Positions 29,377 to 39,918 are shown, numbered from the stretch's first letter. The stretch is DNA of 64,000 nucleotides from Gaetbulibacter saemankumensis DSM 17032 (GCF_000425645.1 NZ_AUDV01000005.1:310001-374000); one strand, 5' to 3'. The notes: generated by a model from the letters alone, not told the origin. Made by a program: numbers and translations.

Positions 29377-32300
29377 ATGAAAACAATAATTAATAGCCTA
29401 TTGTTTTTTCTGCTTTTTGCACCCTCAATATTATTGGCGCAAACAAGTTTGAAGGGAACAGTAACAGAACAATCTACATCGCTCCCCATTCCCGGAGTGA
29501 ATGTTATTGTAAAAGGAACATCGATTGGTGCCGCCACCGATTTTGATGGCAACTATGAAATTGAAGTCAAAGAAGGGGATATTCTCTCATTTACCTTTTT
29601 GGGTTACCAACCACAAGAAATCACTTATACCGGACAACAACGACTGGATGTAATCCTTTTAGAAGACACCGCCGTATTAGATGAAGTTGTCGTTATTGGT
29701 TACGGTAGCGTAAAAAAAGAAGACCTAACCGGATCGGTTGAAGTAATCTCATCGGATGACTTCAATCAGGGAGCCGTAGTATCTCCTGATCAATTATTAC
29801 AAGGTAAAGCGGCAGGTGTGCGTATAACAAGTGCAGGTGGACAACCCGACGCTGCTCCAAACATTCGAATTAGAGGTGGTTCTTCCCTATCGGGAAATAA
29901 TTCACCGCTAATAGTTATCGATGGTGTTCCATTAGATAACGGCGGTGTTGCCGGAGTAGGAAACCCTTTAAGCTTAGTTAACCCCAATGATATTGAAAGT
30001 TTTTCTATTTTAAAAGATGCATCTGCAACTGCCATCTATGGTTCTAGAGCTTCTAATGGGGTAATTATCATTACCACAAAAAAAGGAACTTCAGGAGACC
30101 CAAAATTCAATTTCTCAGCAAGAACTTCACTTAGTAACATTAACAGAAATGATCAAGTAGAGGTTATGGATGGTAATACGTTTGTAAAATTTGTACAAAT
30201 GTATTTCCCCGAAAACTTAGGAGCTTTAGGTGTTCCTATTGGTTCGGTTTCTTCTAATGAGAAAGTATCTCAAATAATTAGTACACCAGACGGGGATCGT
30301 GCTATTTATAATTCTAACTGGCAAGATGCTATTTATAGAACAGCTCTAACCTCTGATTACAATTTTGGTGTTCGAGCGAATCTGTTCGAAACACTACCAT
30401 TACGAGCGTCTATAGGATATAACAATACTGAAGGTGTAGTAAAAACTAATGATTATGAAAGAGTTACAGCTTCTCTTAGATTATCTCCTAAATTTTTTGA
30501 TGAACATTTAAAAATCGATTTAAATGCCAAAGTGACTGCCGTAGACAAAAACGCTGTAGATGAAGGAGGTGCTATAGGAGGTGCTATTTCCATGGATCCT
30601 ACTAAACCTGTTTATGATAGCAACTCTATTTTCGGTGGCTATTACCAACAGTTAAGACCTGCAGATCACCCGAATGCTCCAAATGAAAAAGTTGGATCTT
30701 CAAACCCACTTGCCGTGTTAATGCAGAGACATAGACCTGAAAAAGTAAAACGCCTACTAGGTAACATTGAATTCGATTATAAACTTCATTTTTTACCTGA
30801 ATTAAGAGCTGTTGTTAACTTAGGATTGGAAGCCTCTAGAGCAAAAATTAATGAATCCTATACAGATTATGCAGTAAACAGCTATGCACCTGTAAGTAGT
30901 GCTGACCCAGATAGTCCACTACCTGCTGGCACCTACATTTTACAACCAGGTATAAGTTTTGGTGAAAATCAGCACATCACGAATACCACAATGGAATCTT
31001 ATCTCGTTTACCGAAAAGAATTCGACAACATCTTTGTTAGAAGCTTTGATGTACAGGGTGGCTACTCATACCAAAACTTCAAAAATGATGGCAACAAAAC
31101 GGAATTCACCGAAGACCCTGCATATGAAGACGGTAAAATTGCTGGCGTAGATTACGACCTGGATTTAGATGGTATTACAGGTGACCGTGTGCGCTCTATA
31201 AACCCAAACAACCCGAATGGCAGATATTTTAATGAATTAAATTTACAATCCTTTTTTGGACGTGCAAACATAAATTTAGGCAACAAATATTTATTAACCG
31301 CATCATTTAGAGCAGATGCGTCTTCATTCTTTACAGAAGAAAATCGCTGGGGCTATTTCCCTTCAGCGGCACTAGCCTGGAAAGTAAAAGAAGAGACTTT
31401 TTTAAAGGATGTAAATTTTGTGCAAGACTTTAAAATAAGATTAGGATGGGGTAAAACGGGTCAGCAAGATATTTCTGGTCAGGTTGGGTTCTATCCATCT
31501 ATTCCTTTATTTGAAATAGGATCACAAACCAGTCAATATATTAGTGGCGTAACACTATATAATGCCAAAGAATTCAACCCCGATTTAACATGGGAAAAAA
31601 CATCTACTTATAACGCCGGCGTCGATTTTGGATTTTTCAACAACAATGTCCTTTCGGGTTCATTCGATATCTTCAAAAGAGAAACAACCGACTTATTGGT
31701 ATTAACAGGTGTACCTCCTGGACAAGCTTTAAGCGACCAGATTATTCAAAATGTTGGTGAAACCGAGAGTAAAGGTTTTGAATTAAACTTAAACCTAACT
31801 CCAGTACAAACTAACGATTTCAATCTTTCATTAAATGGTAATCTATCATACAATATCACCGAAGTTACTAACTTAAGTGGCGTTGAAAGAATTACCGTTA
31901 ACAAAGATGAAGCTAGATTAGATTTTGGTACAGGTAATTTCTTATTAAGACATGCGGTGGGACAGCAAGCAGGTTCTGCTTGGGTTTACAAACAAGTGTA
32001 TGCCGAAAACGGCGACCCTGTACTTGGAGCCTTTGTAGACTTAAATGGTGACGGCCGTATTACTGAAGCAGACAGATATTACAGACCTATACAACCTAAC
32101 TGGACCTTTGGCTATGGCATTAATATCACCTATAAAAATTGGGATTTTGGCGCAAGTTTTAGAGGTCAGCTAGATGGTGAAATATACAATTCTAGAAGAT
32201 TATCTCATGGTGCTATTGCCAATGCCAAGTCGTTAGACGGCAACTCGTTTACCAACCAATTAAACTTTTTCACAGGTGCAGCAAATCCTGTATTCACGAA

Positions 32301-32553
32301 TATCAAGGATCCTATCCAATATTCTGATTATTTCTTAGAAGGAGCTTCCTTCTTACGATGTGAAAATATAGTTGTAGGTCATACTTTAACTGATGTTATT
32401 AAAAACGCATCCATTAAAATTTATGGAGCTGTTAATAACCCATTCCTTATAACAAATTATTCTGGACAAGATCCGGAAAATTTCACGGGAATAGATAAAA
32501 ATTTCTACCCTAGATCGACTATCTATAATATGGGTGTAAACATTGATTTTTAA
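29377..32553 (+). CDS. susC: SusC-type TonB-dependent maltodextrin transporter
   Basis: A 1058-residue outer-membrane transporter: signal peptide (ending SILLAQ), a carboxypeptidase-regulatory-like domain (about 24-100, LKGTVTEQSTSLPIPGVNVI), the conserved LDEVVVIGYGSVKKEDLTGS, a plug (about 115-225, with LSGNNSPLIVIDGVPL and ATAIYGSRASNGVIIITT) and a 22-strand barrel ending in Phe. It imports oligosaccharides with energy from TonB. It leads an operon with susD (9 bp downstream) and a SusE-like gene. Neighbouring amylases and the maltose pathway point to alpha-glucan as cargo. It lacks an STN domain, so it is not a sigma/anti-sigma signalling transporter. Confidence 0.95.
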   Translation: MKTIINSLLFFLLFAPSILLAQTSLKGTVTEQSTSLPIPGVNVIVKGTSIGAATDFDGNYEIEVKEGDILSFTFLGYQPQEITYTGQQRLDVILLEDTAVLDEVVVIGYGSVKKEDLTGSVEVISSDDFNQGAVVSPDQLLQGKAAGVRITSAGGQPDAAPNIRIRGGSSLSGNNSPLIVIDGVPLDNGGVAGVGNPLSLVNPNDIESFSILKDASATAIYGSRASNGVIIITTKKGTSGDPKFNFSARTSLSNINRNDQVEVMDGNTFVKFVQMYFPENLGALGVPIGSVSSNEKVSQIISTPDGDRAIYNSNWQDAIYRTALTSDYNFGVRANLFETLPLRASIGYNNTEGVVKTNDYERVTASLRLSPKFFDEHLKIDLNAKVTAVDKNAVDEGGAIGGAISMDPTKPVYDSNSIFGGYYQQLRPADHPNAPNEKVGSSNPLAVLMQRHRPEKVKRLLGNIEFDYKLHFLPELRAVVNLGLEASRAKINESYTDYAVNSYAPVSSADPDSPLPAGTYILQPGISFGENQHITNTTMESYLVYRKEFDNIFVRSFDVQGGYSYQNFKNDGNKTEFTEDPAYEDGKIAGVDYDLDLDGITGDRVRSINPNNPNGRYFNELNLQSFFGRANINLGNKYLLTASFRADASSFFTEENRWGYFPSAALAWKVKEETFLKDVNFVQDFKIRLGWGKTGQQDISGQVGFYPSIPLFEIGSQTSQYISGVTLYNAKEFNPDLTWEKTSTYNAGVDFGFFNNNVLSGSFDIFKRETTDLLVLTGVPPGQALSDQIIQNVGETESKGFELNLNLTPVQTNDFNLSLNGNLSYNITEVTNLSGVERITVNKDEARLDFGTGNFLLRHAVGQQAGSAWVYKQVYAENGDPVLGAFVDLNGDGRITEADRYYRPIQPNWTFGYGINITYKNWDFGASFRGQLDGEIYNSRRLSHGAIANAKSLDGNSFTNQLNFFTGAANPVFTNIKDPIQYSDYFLEGASFLRCENIVVGHTLTDVIKNASIKIYGAVNNPFLITNYSGQDPENFTGIDKNFYPRSTIYNMGVNIDF

Positions 32554-32562
32554 ACAACGAAC

Positions 32563-34113
32563 ATGATGAAAAATAAAATATTAAAATTAGTATTTAGCTT
32601 TGTTGTTATTAGTTCACTAACCATAGGATGCACAAGTGACCTAGACACCAAACCTTTAATTGAGCTTTCTTTGGATGAGCTATTAGCTCAAGACCCAAAT
32701 GCTGTAGAAGGAATTCTTTCCAGACTTTATGGTTCATTTGCTCTATCAGGACCTCAAGGTGAAGGTAGCTCTGATATTAGTGATGATGCGGGAGAATCAC
32801 CGTTTTTAAGAGGTATTGTAAATCTACAGGATTTTGCTGCCGATGCTATGAAAAATCGTTGGGGAGATAACGGATTAGATCAATTAACCACCACAACAGA
32901 CTGGACTCCGGACAACAAATTCTTTAGATATCTTTATAACCGTATATTCTTTACCATTCCTCAGTGCAACAATTTGTTGGCTGCAATGCAAAATGTAAAT
33001 GTAGATAATGCTGAAGCAATTAACGCAGAAGTACGATTTATTAGAGCCTTAGCAAACTTTTATTTAATAGATGTATTTGGTAAAGGTGTAAAAGCTACAG
33101 AAGAAAACATTGGTCAATTAGACCCACTACCAGAAATTTCAAGAAAAGATTTATTCGCTTGGGTAGAATCTGAACTTTTAGATGTCGTAGACAAATTACC
33201 GGACACAAACACTTATGGACGTGCCACAAACGCTGCTGCTCAAATGCTATTAGCTAAACTTTATTTAAATGCCGAAGTTTACACAGGTACCGAACAATAC
33301 GAAAAGGCTGCTTTTTATGCAAACAAAGTAATTACTGAAAGTTCGTTTTCTTTAGACCCTGATTTTATCAGTTTGTTTTCAGCCGATAATAATACGTCTA
33401 ACGAAATTATATTTCCATTAATAGCCGATGCAACAAGCAGTAAAAGTTTTGGAAACACAACTTACTTAGTAAATGGCAGTTTAAATTCTGCAACCATGCC
33501 TATAGCTGAATTCGGGGCTACCGAAGGCTGGGGCGGACACAGATCTAGCAAAGCCTGGTATGGATTATTTGGAAATTTAGAAACTTCAACCGATGTGAGG
33601 GCATCTTTATTCTGGACTGAAGGCCATGAATATGAAATGACAGACTATAAAGAATGGACAGACGGTTATCCTTCAACTAAATTCAGAAATACAAATTATT
33701 ATTCAAGCTCTTCTGCAACGAAATTTTCTAATACCGATTTTCCACTATTTAGATTGGCAGATGCCTATTTAATGTACGCTGAGTGTGCGGTAAGAAATGC
33801 AGCTGGAACCAATATGAATACTGCAGTTGCATATGTTAATGCTGTTCGTAAGCGTTCTAATGCTTCTGAAATAACCCAAAACGATTTAACCGAGCAATTT
33901 ATTATCGATGAGCGCGGAAGAGAATTAAATTTTGAAGGTCATAGACGTACCGATTTAATACGTTTTGGCTTGTTTACAGGCAGTTCATATCTATGGCCTT
34001 GGAAAGGTGGCGTAAAAGATGGCACAAGTATTCCTGCTACTTATAAGCTTTACCCGATTCCATCTTCTGCCTTACAGGCAAACCCCAACTTAACTCAAAA
34101 CCCAGGTTATTAA
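32563..34113 (+). CDS. susD: SusD/RagB-family surface glycan-binding lipoprotein
   Basis: A 516-residue SusD lipoprotein (lipobox TIGC, Cys23). It opens with LDTKPLIELSLDELLAQDPNAV, has tetratricopeptide-like helices (RFIRALANFYLIDVFG, AAQMLLAKLYLNAEVY) and a C-terminal RagB/SusD end with LRADAYLMYAEC-type sequence (FRLADAYLMYAECAVR), FIIDERGRELNFEGHRRTDLIR and YPIPSSALQANPNLTQNPGY. It forms the lid on SusC and captures oligosaccharides at the cell surface. The gene follows susC by 9 bp. Confidence 0.95.
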   Translation: MMKNKILKLVFSFVVISSLTIGCTSDLDTKPLIELSLDELLAQDPNAVEGILSRLYGSFALSGPQGEGSSDISDDAGESPFLRGIVNLQDFAADAMKNRWGDNGLDQLTTTTDWTPDNKFFRYLYNRIFFTIPQCNNLLAAMQNVNVDNAEAINAEVRFIRALANFYLIDVFGKGVKATEENIGQLDPLPEISRKDLFAWVESELLDVVDKLPDTNTYGRATNAAAQMLLAKLYLNAEVYTGTEQYEKAAFYANKVITESSFSLDPDFISLFSADNNTSNEIIFPLIADATSSKSFGNTTYLVNGSLNSATMPIAEFGATEGWGGHRSSKAWYGLFGNLETSTDVRASLFWTEGHEYEMTDYKEWTDGYPSTKFRNTNYYSSSSATKFSNTDFPLFRLADAYLMYAECAVRNAAGTNMNTAVAYVNAVRKRSNASEITQNDLTEQFIIDERGRELNFEGHRRTDLIRFGLFTGSSYLWPWKGGVKDGTSIPATYKLYPIPSSALQANPNLTQNPGY

Positions 34114-34134
34114 TAAACTAAACTAATTATTACG

Positions 34135-35484
34135 ATGAAAAATATAAAATTATTATCGCTGCTTATTATAGCCTTAATAAGCTTTAACTCTTGCGACCAA
34201 GAAGACGACCTAGTATTTGTTGCACAACCACCAGCAGATGGTATTACATTTTCTAATATGTTTTTAGAAGAATACGTGCTTATTCCGTCTGCGGCCAATA
34301 ATATTGGAGAACGTTTCACTTGGAGAAACGCTGACTTTGGTGTTCCTACCAATACGACTTACGAATTGGAAAATTCTATTTTAGGTGATTTTACAGATGC
34401 CACAACATTAGGAACTACTATGGAAAATGACTTAGCCGTTACTATAGGAAAAATGTTAAGCTTAGCTAAAGAATCAGGATTAGACAACGACCCTGGTACC
34501 GAAGCTCCTAACACAGGAAAACTTTATTTCAGACTAAAAGCTACTATTGGTATCGATGGTCTTCCTACTTATTCGGAACCACAAGAACTAACGGTTGTTT
34601 TGCCAGAAGCTGTTGATACCGGAGGTGCATATGAAGTGGCTAGCTGGGGGATTGTAGGCTCTGGATATAACAATTGGGGCGGATTTGCTGATGCCAAATT
34701 CTATACCACAGATACAGATGGGGTTATCGTTTCTTATGTTAATTTAATTGATGGAGATATAAAATTCCGTGAAAATAATGCTTGGGGAGGTGATCTTGGT
34801 GATGCTAATCTGGATGGTGTTTTAGATAGTGACCCAGATAATAATATTGCTGTTACTGCGGGAGATTACAAAGTAACGATCAACACTAACGACAATAGCT
34901 ATACCATAGAAGAATTTTCATGGGGTATTGTAGGCTCAGGATATAACAACTGGGGAGAAACACCAGATGCTAAATTATATTACGACTATACTACTGACAC
35001 TTTTAAAGTAGGCTTAAAATTACTTGATGGCGAAATAAAATTTAGAATGAATAACGCATGGGGCGGCGATCTTGGTGACGCTAATCAGGATGGTGTTTTA
35101 GATGCCGATCCAGATAACAATATCGCTACCACAGAAGGTCATTATCTAATAACACTTGATTTAAAGGACAACTCCTACTCTATTGAACCTGCAACCGTAT
35201 TAGGTCTTGTTGGTTCTGGATATAACAACTGGGGTGAGACGGCTGATGCCAGTTTAACAGAAATTCAACCAGGTGTTTGGTTTGCCGACAACATCACCCT
35301 TCTTGATGGAGAAATTAAAGTAAGACCAAACAACAAATGGGAAAACGATTATGGTGATGCTAATGGCGATAACATCCTTGACCAGGATGCCGATAATAAT
35401 ATTGCTGTTGAAGCCGGAAATTATGTAATAAGCATTGATTTTAACGATCCTAGCGGTCCTGTTTACGCTTTCGACAAAAGATAG
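34135..35484 (+). CDS. SusE-like lipoprotein with three tandem starch-binding-type repeats
   Basis: A 449-residue lipoprotein (FNSC, Cys20). Residues about 25-160 fit the SusE N-terminal domain. Three repeats of about 90 residues follow, each starting WGIVGSGYNNWG or GLVGSGYNNWG, with DGxIKFRxNNxW and an acidic loop such as GDANLDGVLDSDPDNN. SusE and SusF hold similar tandem carbohydrate-binding modules on the surface. The Asp/Asn-rich loops could bind calcium, an inference. It follows susD by 21 bp. A hairpin terminator after it separates it from the secreted amylase. Confidence 0.88.
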   Translation: MKNIKLLSLLIIALISFNSCDQEDDLVFVAQPPADGITFSNMFLEEYVLIPSAANNIGERFTWRNADFGVPTNTTYELENSILGDFTDATTLGTTMENDLAVTIGKMLSLAKESGLDNDPGTEAPNTGKLYFRLKATIGIDGLPTYSEPQELTVVLPEAVDTGGAYEVASWGIVGSGYNNWGGFADAKFYTTDTDGVIVSYVNLIDGDIKFRENNAWGGDLGDANLDGVLDSDPDNNIAVTAGDYKVTINTNDNSYTIEEFSWGIVGSGYNNWGETPDAKLYYDYTTDTFKVGLKLLDGEIKFRMNNAWGGDLGDANQDGVLDADPDNNIATTEGHYLITLDLKDNSYSIEPATVLGLVGSGYNNWGETADASLTEIQPGVWFADNITLLDGEIKVRPNNKWENDYGDANGDNILDQDADNNIAVEAGNYVISIDFNDPSGPVYAFDKR

Positions 35485-35518
35485 ATATAGTAAAATATTG
35501 TTTAATATTTATTAACCA

Positions 35519-35555
35519 AAACGGTTGTACTATATCCTAGTACAACCGTTTTTTT
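35519..35555 (+). terminator. Intrinsic terminator inside the sus operon
   Basis: ACGGTTGTAC (35521-35530) pairs with GTACAACCGT (35540-35549) around a 9-nt loop and is followed by a T run. It falls between the SusE-like gene and the amylase start at 35568, so it would attenuate amylase transcription relative to susCDE or force a separate promoter. Confidence 0.75.
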
Positions 35556-35567
35556 ATGCTACTAAAA

Positions 35568-38462
35568 ATGAGAAAAATTACTACCATATTATTGATATTG
35601 TTTACATACTTGGGGTTTTCCCAAAAACAAGATATCAGTTATACGATAACACCGCTCCCCTTTAATGAAGACGACAATATTACCATAACATTTGAAGGAA
35701 ACACCATCAACGAATCTACATGGGGCGTTACAGATAATGCCCTATACCTATGGGCATGGTCTAAAGATTCGAACCTCGAGAATATACAAGATTGCCCTAC
35801 TAATGGGAGTTGGGATAATTCAAATGAAGCCAATCGTTTAACTTACAATTCCGTAAACGACACCTATGCAATCAGATTTGTTCCATCCGTATTTTATAGC
35901 CGAACCAACATAGGACAAATTGGATTTTTAGTGAAGGCTAAAGATGGTAGTAACTTAAAGCAATCTGAAGATTACCTTGAAGACGTTGGCCTCTTTCAAA
36001 TCACATTAACACAACCCACAAAAACGACATCAATAATTACAATGGGAAGCAATTTTAATGTAGCCGCCTCTAACACAGGAGGCACGGCCAATTATATCCT
36101 AAAAGCCAATGAAACTATTATTGACTCTCAATCTAACATTTCCAACTATAGCTTTACCGATACATCGGTATCTGAAAACAAAAACTACACTTTAGAAGTT
36201 ACAGTCTTAGGAGAAACTAAAACCAAAACATTTTCTGTACTTGTAGACCCCGAAACTTCATACGAAATAATGCCGCAAAGTTATTTGGATGGTATTAATT
36301 ATGATGACAACGACCCTACCAAAGCTACTTTGGTTTTATATGCTCCAGGAAAAGACTTTGTGTATGTAGCAGGAAGTTTTAACAACTGGCAACCTGATAC
36401 CAGTTATGCTATGAAACGTGACCCATCCAGAAACAACAAATTCTGGTTAACCTTAACAGGTTTAACTCCCGGACAGCTTGAGTCGTATCAATATTGGGTC
36501 ATCGACAAAACACCTATTACAAATTCACCCACTTTAGTAAAAGTAGCCGATCCCTATTCTAACTTGGTGTTATCGCCATTCGATGATCCCTATATACCTA
36601 ATACTACCTATCCAAATTTACCAGAATACCCATCGGGACAAGAACGTGAGGTTACGGTACTTCAAACCAATCAGCCCTCCTATAACTGGCAGGTTGAAAA
36701 CTTTGTAAAACCAAAAAAAGAAGATTTGATCATTTATGAATTATTGATTCGTGATTTTGATGCTGATAGAAATTTTCAAGATGTTATAGATAAAATAGAC
36801 TATTTAAAAAGTTTAAATATTAATGCTATTGAACTCATGCCTATTATGGAATTTGAAGGCAATGAAAGTTGGGGCTACAATACATCTTTTCACATGGCCT
36901 TGGATAAATTCTACGGTACAGAATCAAAATTTAAAGAGCTTATTGATACCTGTCATCAAAACGGCATTGCCGTAATTTTGGATTTAGCCATTAATCACGC
37001 CTTTGGAAGAAATCCGCTGGTGCGACTCTGGATGAACGATCCGGAAAATGATGGTTGGGGAGACCCTAGCTCTGAAAATCCTTATTTTAATCAATCACCA
37101 AAACATTCTTACAATGTAGGTTCAGACTTCGATCATTCAAATTCGTTTACTAAAGTTTATACCAAGCGCGTTGTAAAACACTGGATTGAAAACTTTAAAA
37201 TTGATGGTATACGATGGGATTTAACCAAAGGATTCACTCAAAACTGTGAAAATAATGAAGGTTGCACGAATGACTATAATGCCGATCGTGTTGCCGTACT
37301 TAAAGAATATGCCGATTACAGCTGGAGTCTAGACCCCGATCATTATATCATTTTTGAACATCTTGGAACAGCATGGGATGCGAACAACGATGGATTGACC
37401 TCTAGAGATGAAGAAACCGAATGGGCTAATTATAGAGTTGATGAAGGAAAAGGCATCATGCTGTGGGGCAATATAAACCACGAGTATAATGAGCTCACTA
37501 TGGGATACACCGGCAATATAACCGATATGGGACATAAGGCCAGAAGTTTCCAAAAACCACGACTTGTTGGCTATGCCGAAAGTCATGACGAAGAACGCCT
37601 CATGTACAAAAACCTGCAATTCGGTAATAGTAATGGCAGTTATGATGTAACTAATTTAGAAACCGCCTTGTCCAGAATGCCCGCTTTGGGAGCTGTAAGC
37701 TTAACCATCCCTGGACCTAAAATGATATGGCATTTTGGTGAATTAGGTATGAACAACTCCATTTTTACATGTAATAATGGGGCTGTTAATGATTTGAATG
37801 GCAATAACGGTGATTGTAAACTAGATACAAAGCCTCAACCCCAATGGAGCAATAACTGGACGGACGATAGCGCAAGAAATCAAATTTATGAGGCTTGGTC
37901 CCGAATTATTAATTTAAAAATTAACGAACCAGTATTTGAAGGCGATTATACAATTACCTCTAATAACCTCACCCCGAGAATAAGCATCTTTACTGGTGAT
38001 GAAAACAGCTCAGGAAGCTCCCTTAAAAATATTATAATCATAGCTAATTTTGGTGTGGTTTCACAAAACATTAATCCCAATTTCCCTTACACAGGCACTT
38101 GGTATGATTTAATGGATACTTCTGGAAACACTACAATTGATGGCAGTACAAGCAGTATTAATTTAGAGCCTGGCGGTTATAAAATTTATGGCAATACCAT
38201 GACTACCCTATCTTCACCAATATTTGAAGACCAATCCGACTTAAAAATGTTTCCAAATCCTGTTTCCGAAAAATTCACTCTAAACCAGTCCGTAACAAAA
38301 GTTAATATTTACGACATCACCGGGAAACATTTACAATCCCATCATGGATACTTTTCGAAAGGCCATGAATTTAATATTTCATCATTATCTCATGGTATAT
38401 ACATTGTTGAAATAATTAATAACCATAAACAATCCCAATCAAAAAAAATAATTAAACTATAA
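35568..38462 (+). CDS. T9SS-secreted GH13 alpha-amylase with E-set/CBM48-type module
   Basis: The ATG at 35568 gives the signal MRKITTILLILFTYLGFSQK; the in-frame ATG at 35556 sits in the terminator T run. The 964-residue protein has an N-terminal sandwich region (about 25-240), an E-set module like CBM48 (about 255-345, VYVAGSFNNWQP), a GH13 barrel with Asp555 (IDGIRWDLTKG), Glu601 (IIFEHLG) and Asp678 (GYAESHDEE), counted from 35556, and a T9SS C-terminal domain (about 885-968: FPNPVSEKFTL, VNIYDITGK, ISSLSHGIYIVEI, SKKIIKL). It is exported and attached or released at the surface to start alpha-glucan breakdown. Confidence 0.92.
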   Translation: MRKITTILLILFTYLGFSQKQDISYTITPLPFNEDDNITITFEGNTINESTWGVTDNALYLWAWSKDSNLENIQDCPTNGSWDNSNEANRLTYNSVNDTYAIRFVPSVFYSRTNIGQIGFLVKAKDGSNLKQSEDYLEDVGLFQITLTQPTKTTSIITMGSNFNVAASNTGGTANYILKANETIIDSQSNISNYSFTDTSVSENKNYTLEVTVLGETKTKTFSVLVDPETSYEIMPQSYLDGINYDDNDPTKATLVLYAPGKDFVYVAGSFNNWQPDTSYAMKRDPSRNNKFWLTLTGLTPGQLESYQYWVIDKTPITNSPTLVKVADPYSNLVLSPFDDPYIPNTTYPNLPEYPSGQEREVTVLQTNQPSYNWQVENFVKPKKEDLIIYELLIRDFDADRNFQDVIDKIDYLKSLNINAIELMPIMEFEGNESWGYNTSFHMALDKFYGTESKFKELIDTCHQNGIAVILDLAINHAFGRNPLVRLWMNDPENDGWGDPSSENPYFNQSPKHSYNVGSDFDHSNSFTKVYTKRVVKHWIENFKIDGIRWDLTKGFTQNCENNEGCTNDYNADRVAVLKEYADYSWSLDPDHYIIFEHLGTAWDANNDGLTSRDEETEWANYRVDEGKGIMLWGNINHEYNELTMGYTGNITDMGHKARSFQKPRLVGYAESHDEERLMYKNLQFGNSNGSYDVTNLETALSRMPALGAVSLTIPGPKMIWHFGELGMNNSIFTCNNGAVNDLNGNNGDCKLDTKPQPQWSNNWTDDSARNQIYEAWSRIINLKINEPVFEGDYTITSNNLTPRISIFTGDENSSGSSLKNIIIIANFGVVSQNINPNFPYTGTWYDLMDTSGNTTIDGSTSSINLEPGGYKIYGNTMTTLSSPIFEDQSDLKMFPNPVSEKFTLNQSVTKVNIYDITGKHLQSHHGYFSKGHEFNISSLSHGIYIVEIINNHKQSQSKKIIKL

Positions 38463-38468
38463 CTAAAT

Positions 38469-38507
38469 AAAAAAGGCTTAGTTCAACACTAAGCCTTTTT
38501 TTTTACT
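38469..38507 (+). terminator. Intrinsic terminator after the secreted amylase
   Basis: AAAAGGCTTAGT (38471-38482) pairs perfectly with ACTAAGCCTTTT (38488-38499) around TCAAC, followed by a T run. It ends the sus operon; the next gene is on the other strand and convergent. Confidence 0.9.
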
Positions 38508-38543
38508 GACTACTGCAACATGATTACATTAATAAATTTTCTG

Positions 38544-39824
38544 CTAATAATTAATTTGTATCTGCATACGTAATAAGTGTCCTGTCTGAAAGTTCGAAGT
38601 CTTTACACCATCTTCAAAGCGGCGTTCCGCATAGGTGTAATTTAAAGCAATTTCAAAAGGATAAAATGGACTCCACTCCGATCCGATTTCAAATTCTTTT
38701 ACATTATAGCTTCGAGCGTCCAATTCAAATTTCTTGCCGCCATCGTAATACTGAAAACGCATGAAAGGATAAAATTTATGCTTTCCAGCCTGAACATTAC
38801 CTATAATACTAAGGTAACCACCGTTTAAATTCTGCTGTTCTACCCAATTATTCATCGGAGAATACTCAGGTCCATTACCAATGTTATATTCCATTTGAAA
38901 ACCTATTGGCTGGGGATAATAAATAACGGAAGCTGCCACACGGTAATCGTCAAAAAAGGCGTCCTGCGCATTTAAAGGGTTGCCAAAATCGTCATATCGT
39001 CCTTTAGCAATTACCCCTTCGGTAGTTGACGTTAATTGATACTTCCCATAATATCCCTGTATAGAGGTTTCTAAATACTGTCCGTTAGCAAATTCGAAAG
39101 GATAGGTTAATCGCGTTGCTACATGAAAGGAACCATTATTGTCTGGAACTGTAGCATTAGCGGTTTGTCCATTAAATATCCCAATACCAAAAACACCATA
39201 ATCACCACTTCCTTTTAAACCTTTATCGATTAAAGTTTTAAATCGTTTTTGTACCGTAGGAGAAGCGTAATAAAAAGCGACCATCATATCCCGTTCGTTT
39301 TTAAAAGCACTATTTATAGGGTCTGATCGATCTAAAGGTATCCTATTTTGAGACGACTGTAAATTATCAAATCCATACATAATCTTACTTTGGCCAATCC
39401 TAAAACGGTACTTCTTTAACTTATCTAAATAAACATCAAAATAGCCATCGCGCAATTGCCCCAGATTTTTACCATCGGAAGCAAAATCGGGCTGGATATA
39501 AAAATAAATCTGCGGATGAATCCACCCTGAAAATTTAATTCTCAACCTTCGTAATGAAAACCCTTTTTCACCACCGTAAGTGGCATCACATTGTTCACAT
39601 TTCAAATCTGTATTCGATTTCGCATTACCACGAAATTGTAAGTAACCATCAATTTTAATTCTGTCTGTCCAGTTCTTAAAGCCGAAAGGATTCGAAACAG
39701 AGTCTTGTTTGAATGAGTCGTTATAAATACTTTGAAGAAATCCGGAATTATTAACACTACCGTCCTGTGCGACCAGTTTAAAAATTCCGAAAATAATAAT
39801 TAAAAGGAGTATTATTTTTTTCAT
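38544..39824 (-). CDS. OprO/OprP-type porin
   Basis: A 426-residue outer-membrane protein with signal peptide (ending LVAQ). The early strands (IKIDGYLQFRG, GFSLRRLRIKFSGWIHPQIYF, FYIQPDFASDG) and the regular alternation of aromatic beta strands up to a terminal LLRMQIQINY match the phosphate-selective porin O/P family. In Bacteroidota such porins can carry phosphate, polyphosphate or other anions; no phosphate-uptake genes adjoin. CDATYGG contains a Cys pair (CEQC) unusual for a porin loop. Specificity is not determined. Confidence 0.85.
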   Translation of the reverse strand: MKKIILLLIIIFGIFKLVAQDGSVNNSGFLQSIYNDSFKQDSVSNPFGFKNWTDRIKIDGYLQFRGNAKSNTDLKCEQCDATYGGEKGFSLRRLRIKFSGWIHPQIYFYIQPDFASDGKNLGQLRDGYFDVYLDKLKKYRFRIGQSKIMYGFDNLQSSQNRIPLDRSDPINSAFKNERDMMVAFYYASPTVQKRFKTLIDKGLKGSGDYGVFGIGIFNGQTANATVPDNNGSFHVATRLTYPFEFANGQYLETSIQGYYGKYQLTSTTEGVIAKGRYDDFGNPLNAQDAFFDDYRVAASVIYYPQPIGFQMEYNIGNGPEYSPMNNWVEQQNLNGGYLSIIGNVQAGKHKFYPFMRFQYYDGGKKFELDARSYNVKEFEIGSEWSPFYPFEIALNYTYAERRFEDGVKTSNFQTGHLLRMQIQINY

Positions 39825-39918
39825 ATAAAGTGTTATTTACTAACCCTCAACACCTTATAAATGTACTAAATTAAACGCATAAATTAATTGGCTTAACAAT
39901 AAAATAATACCAAAAAAG

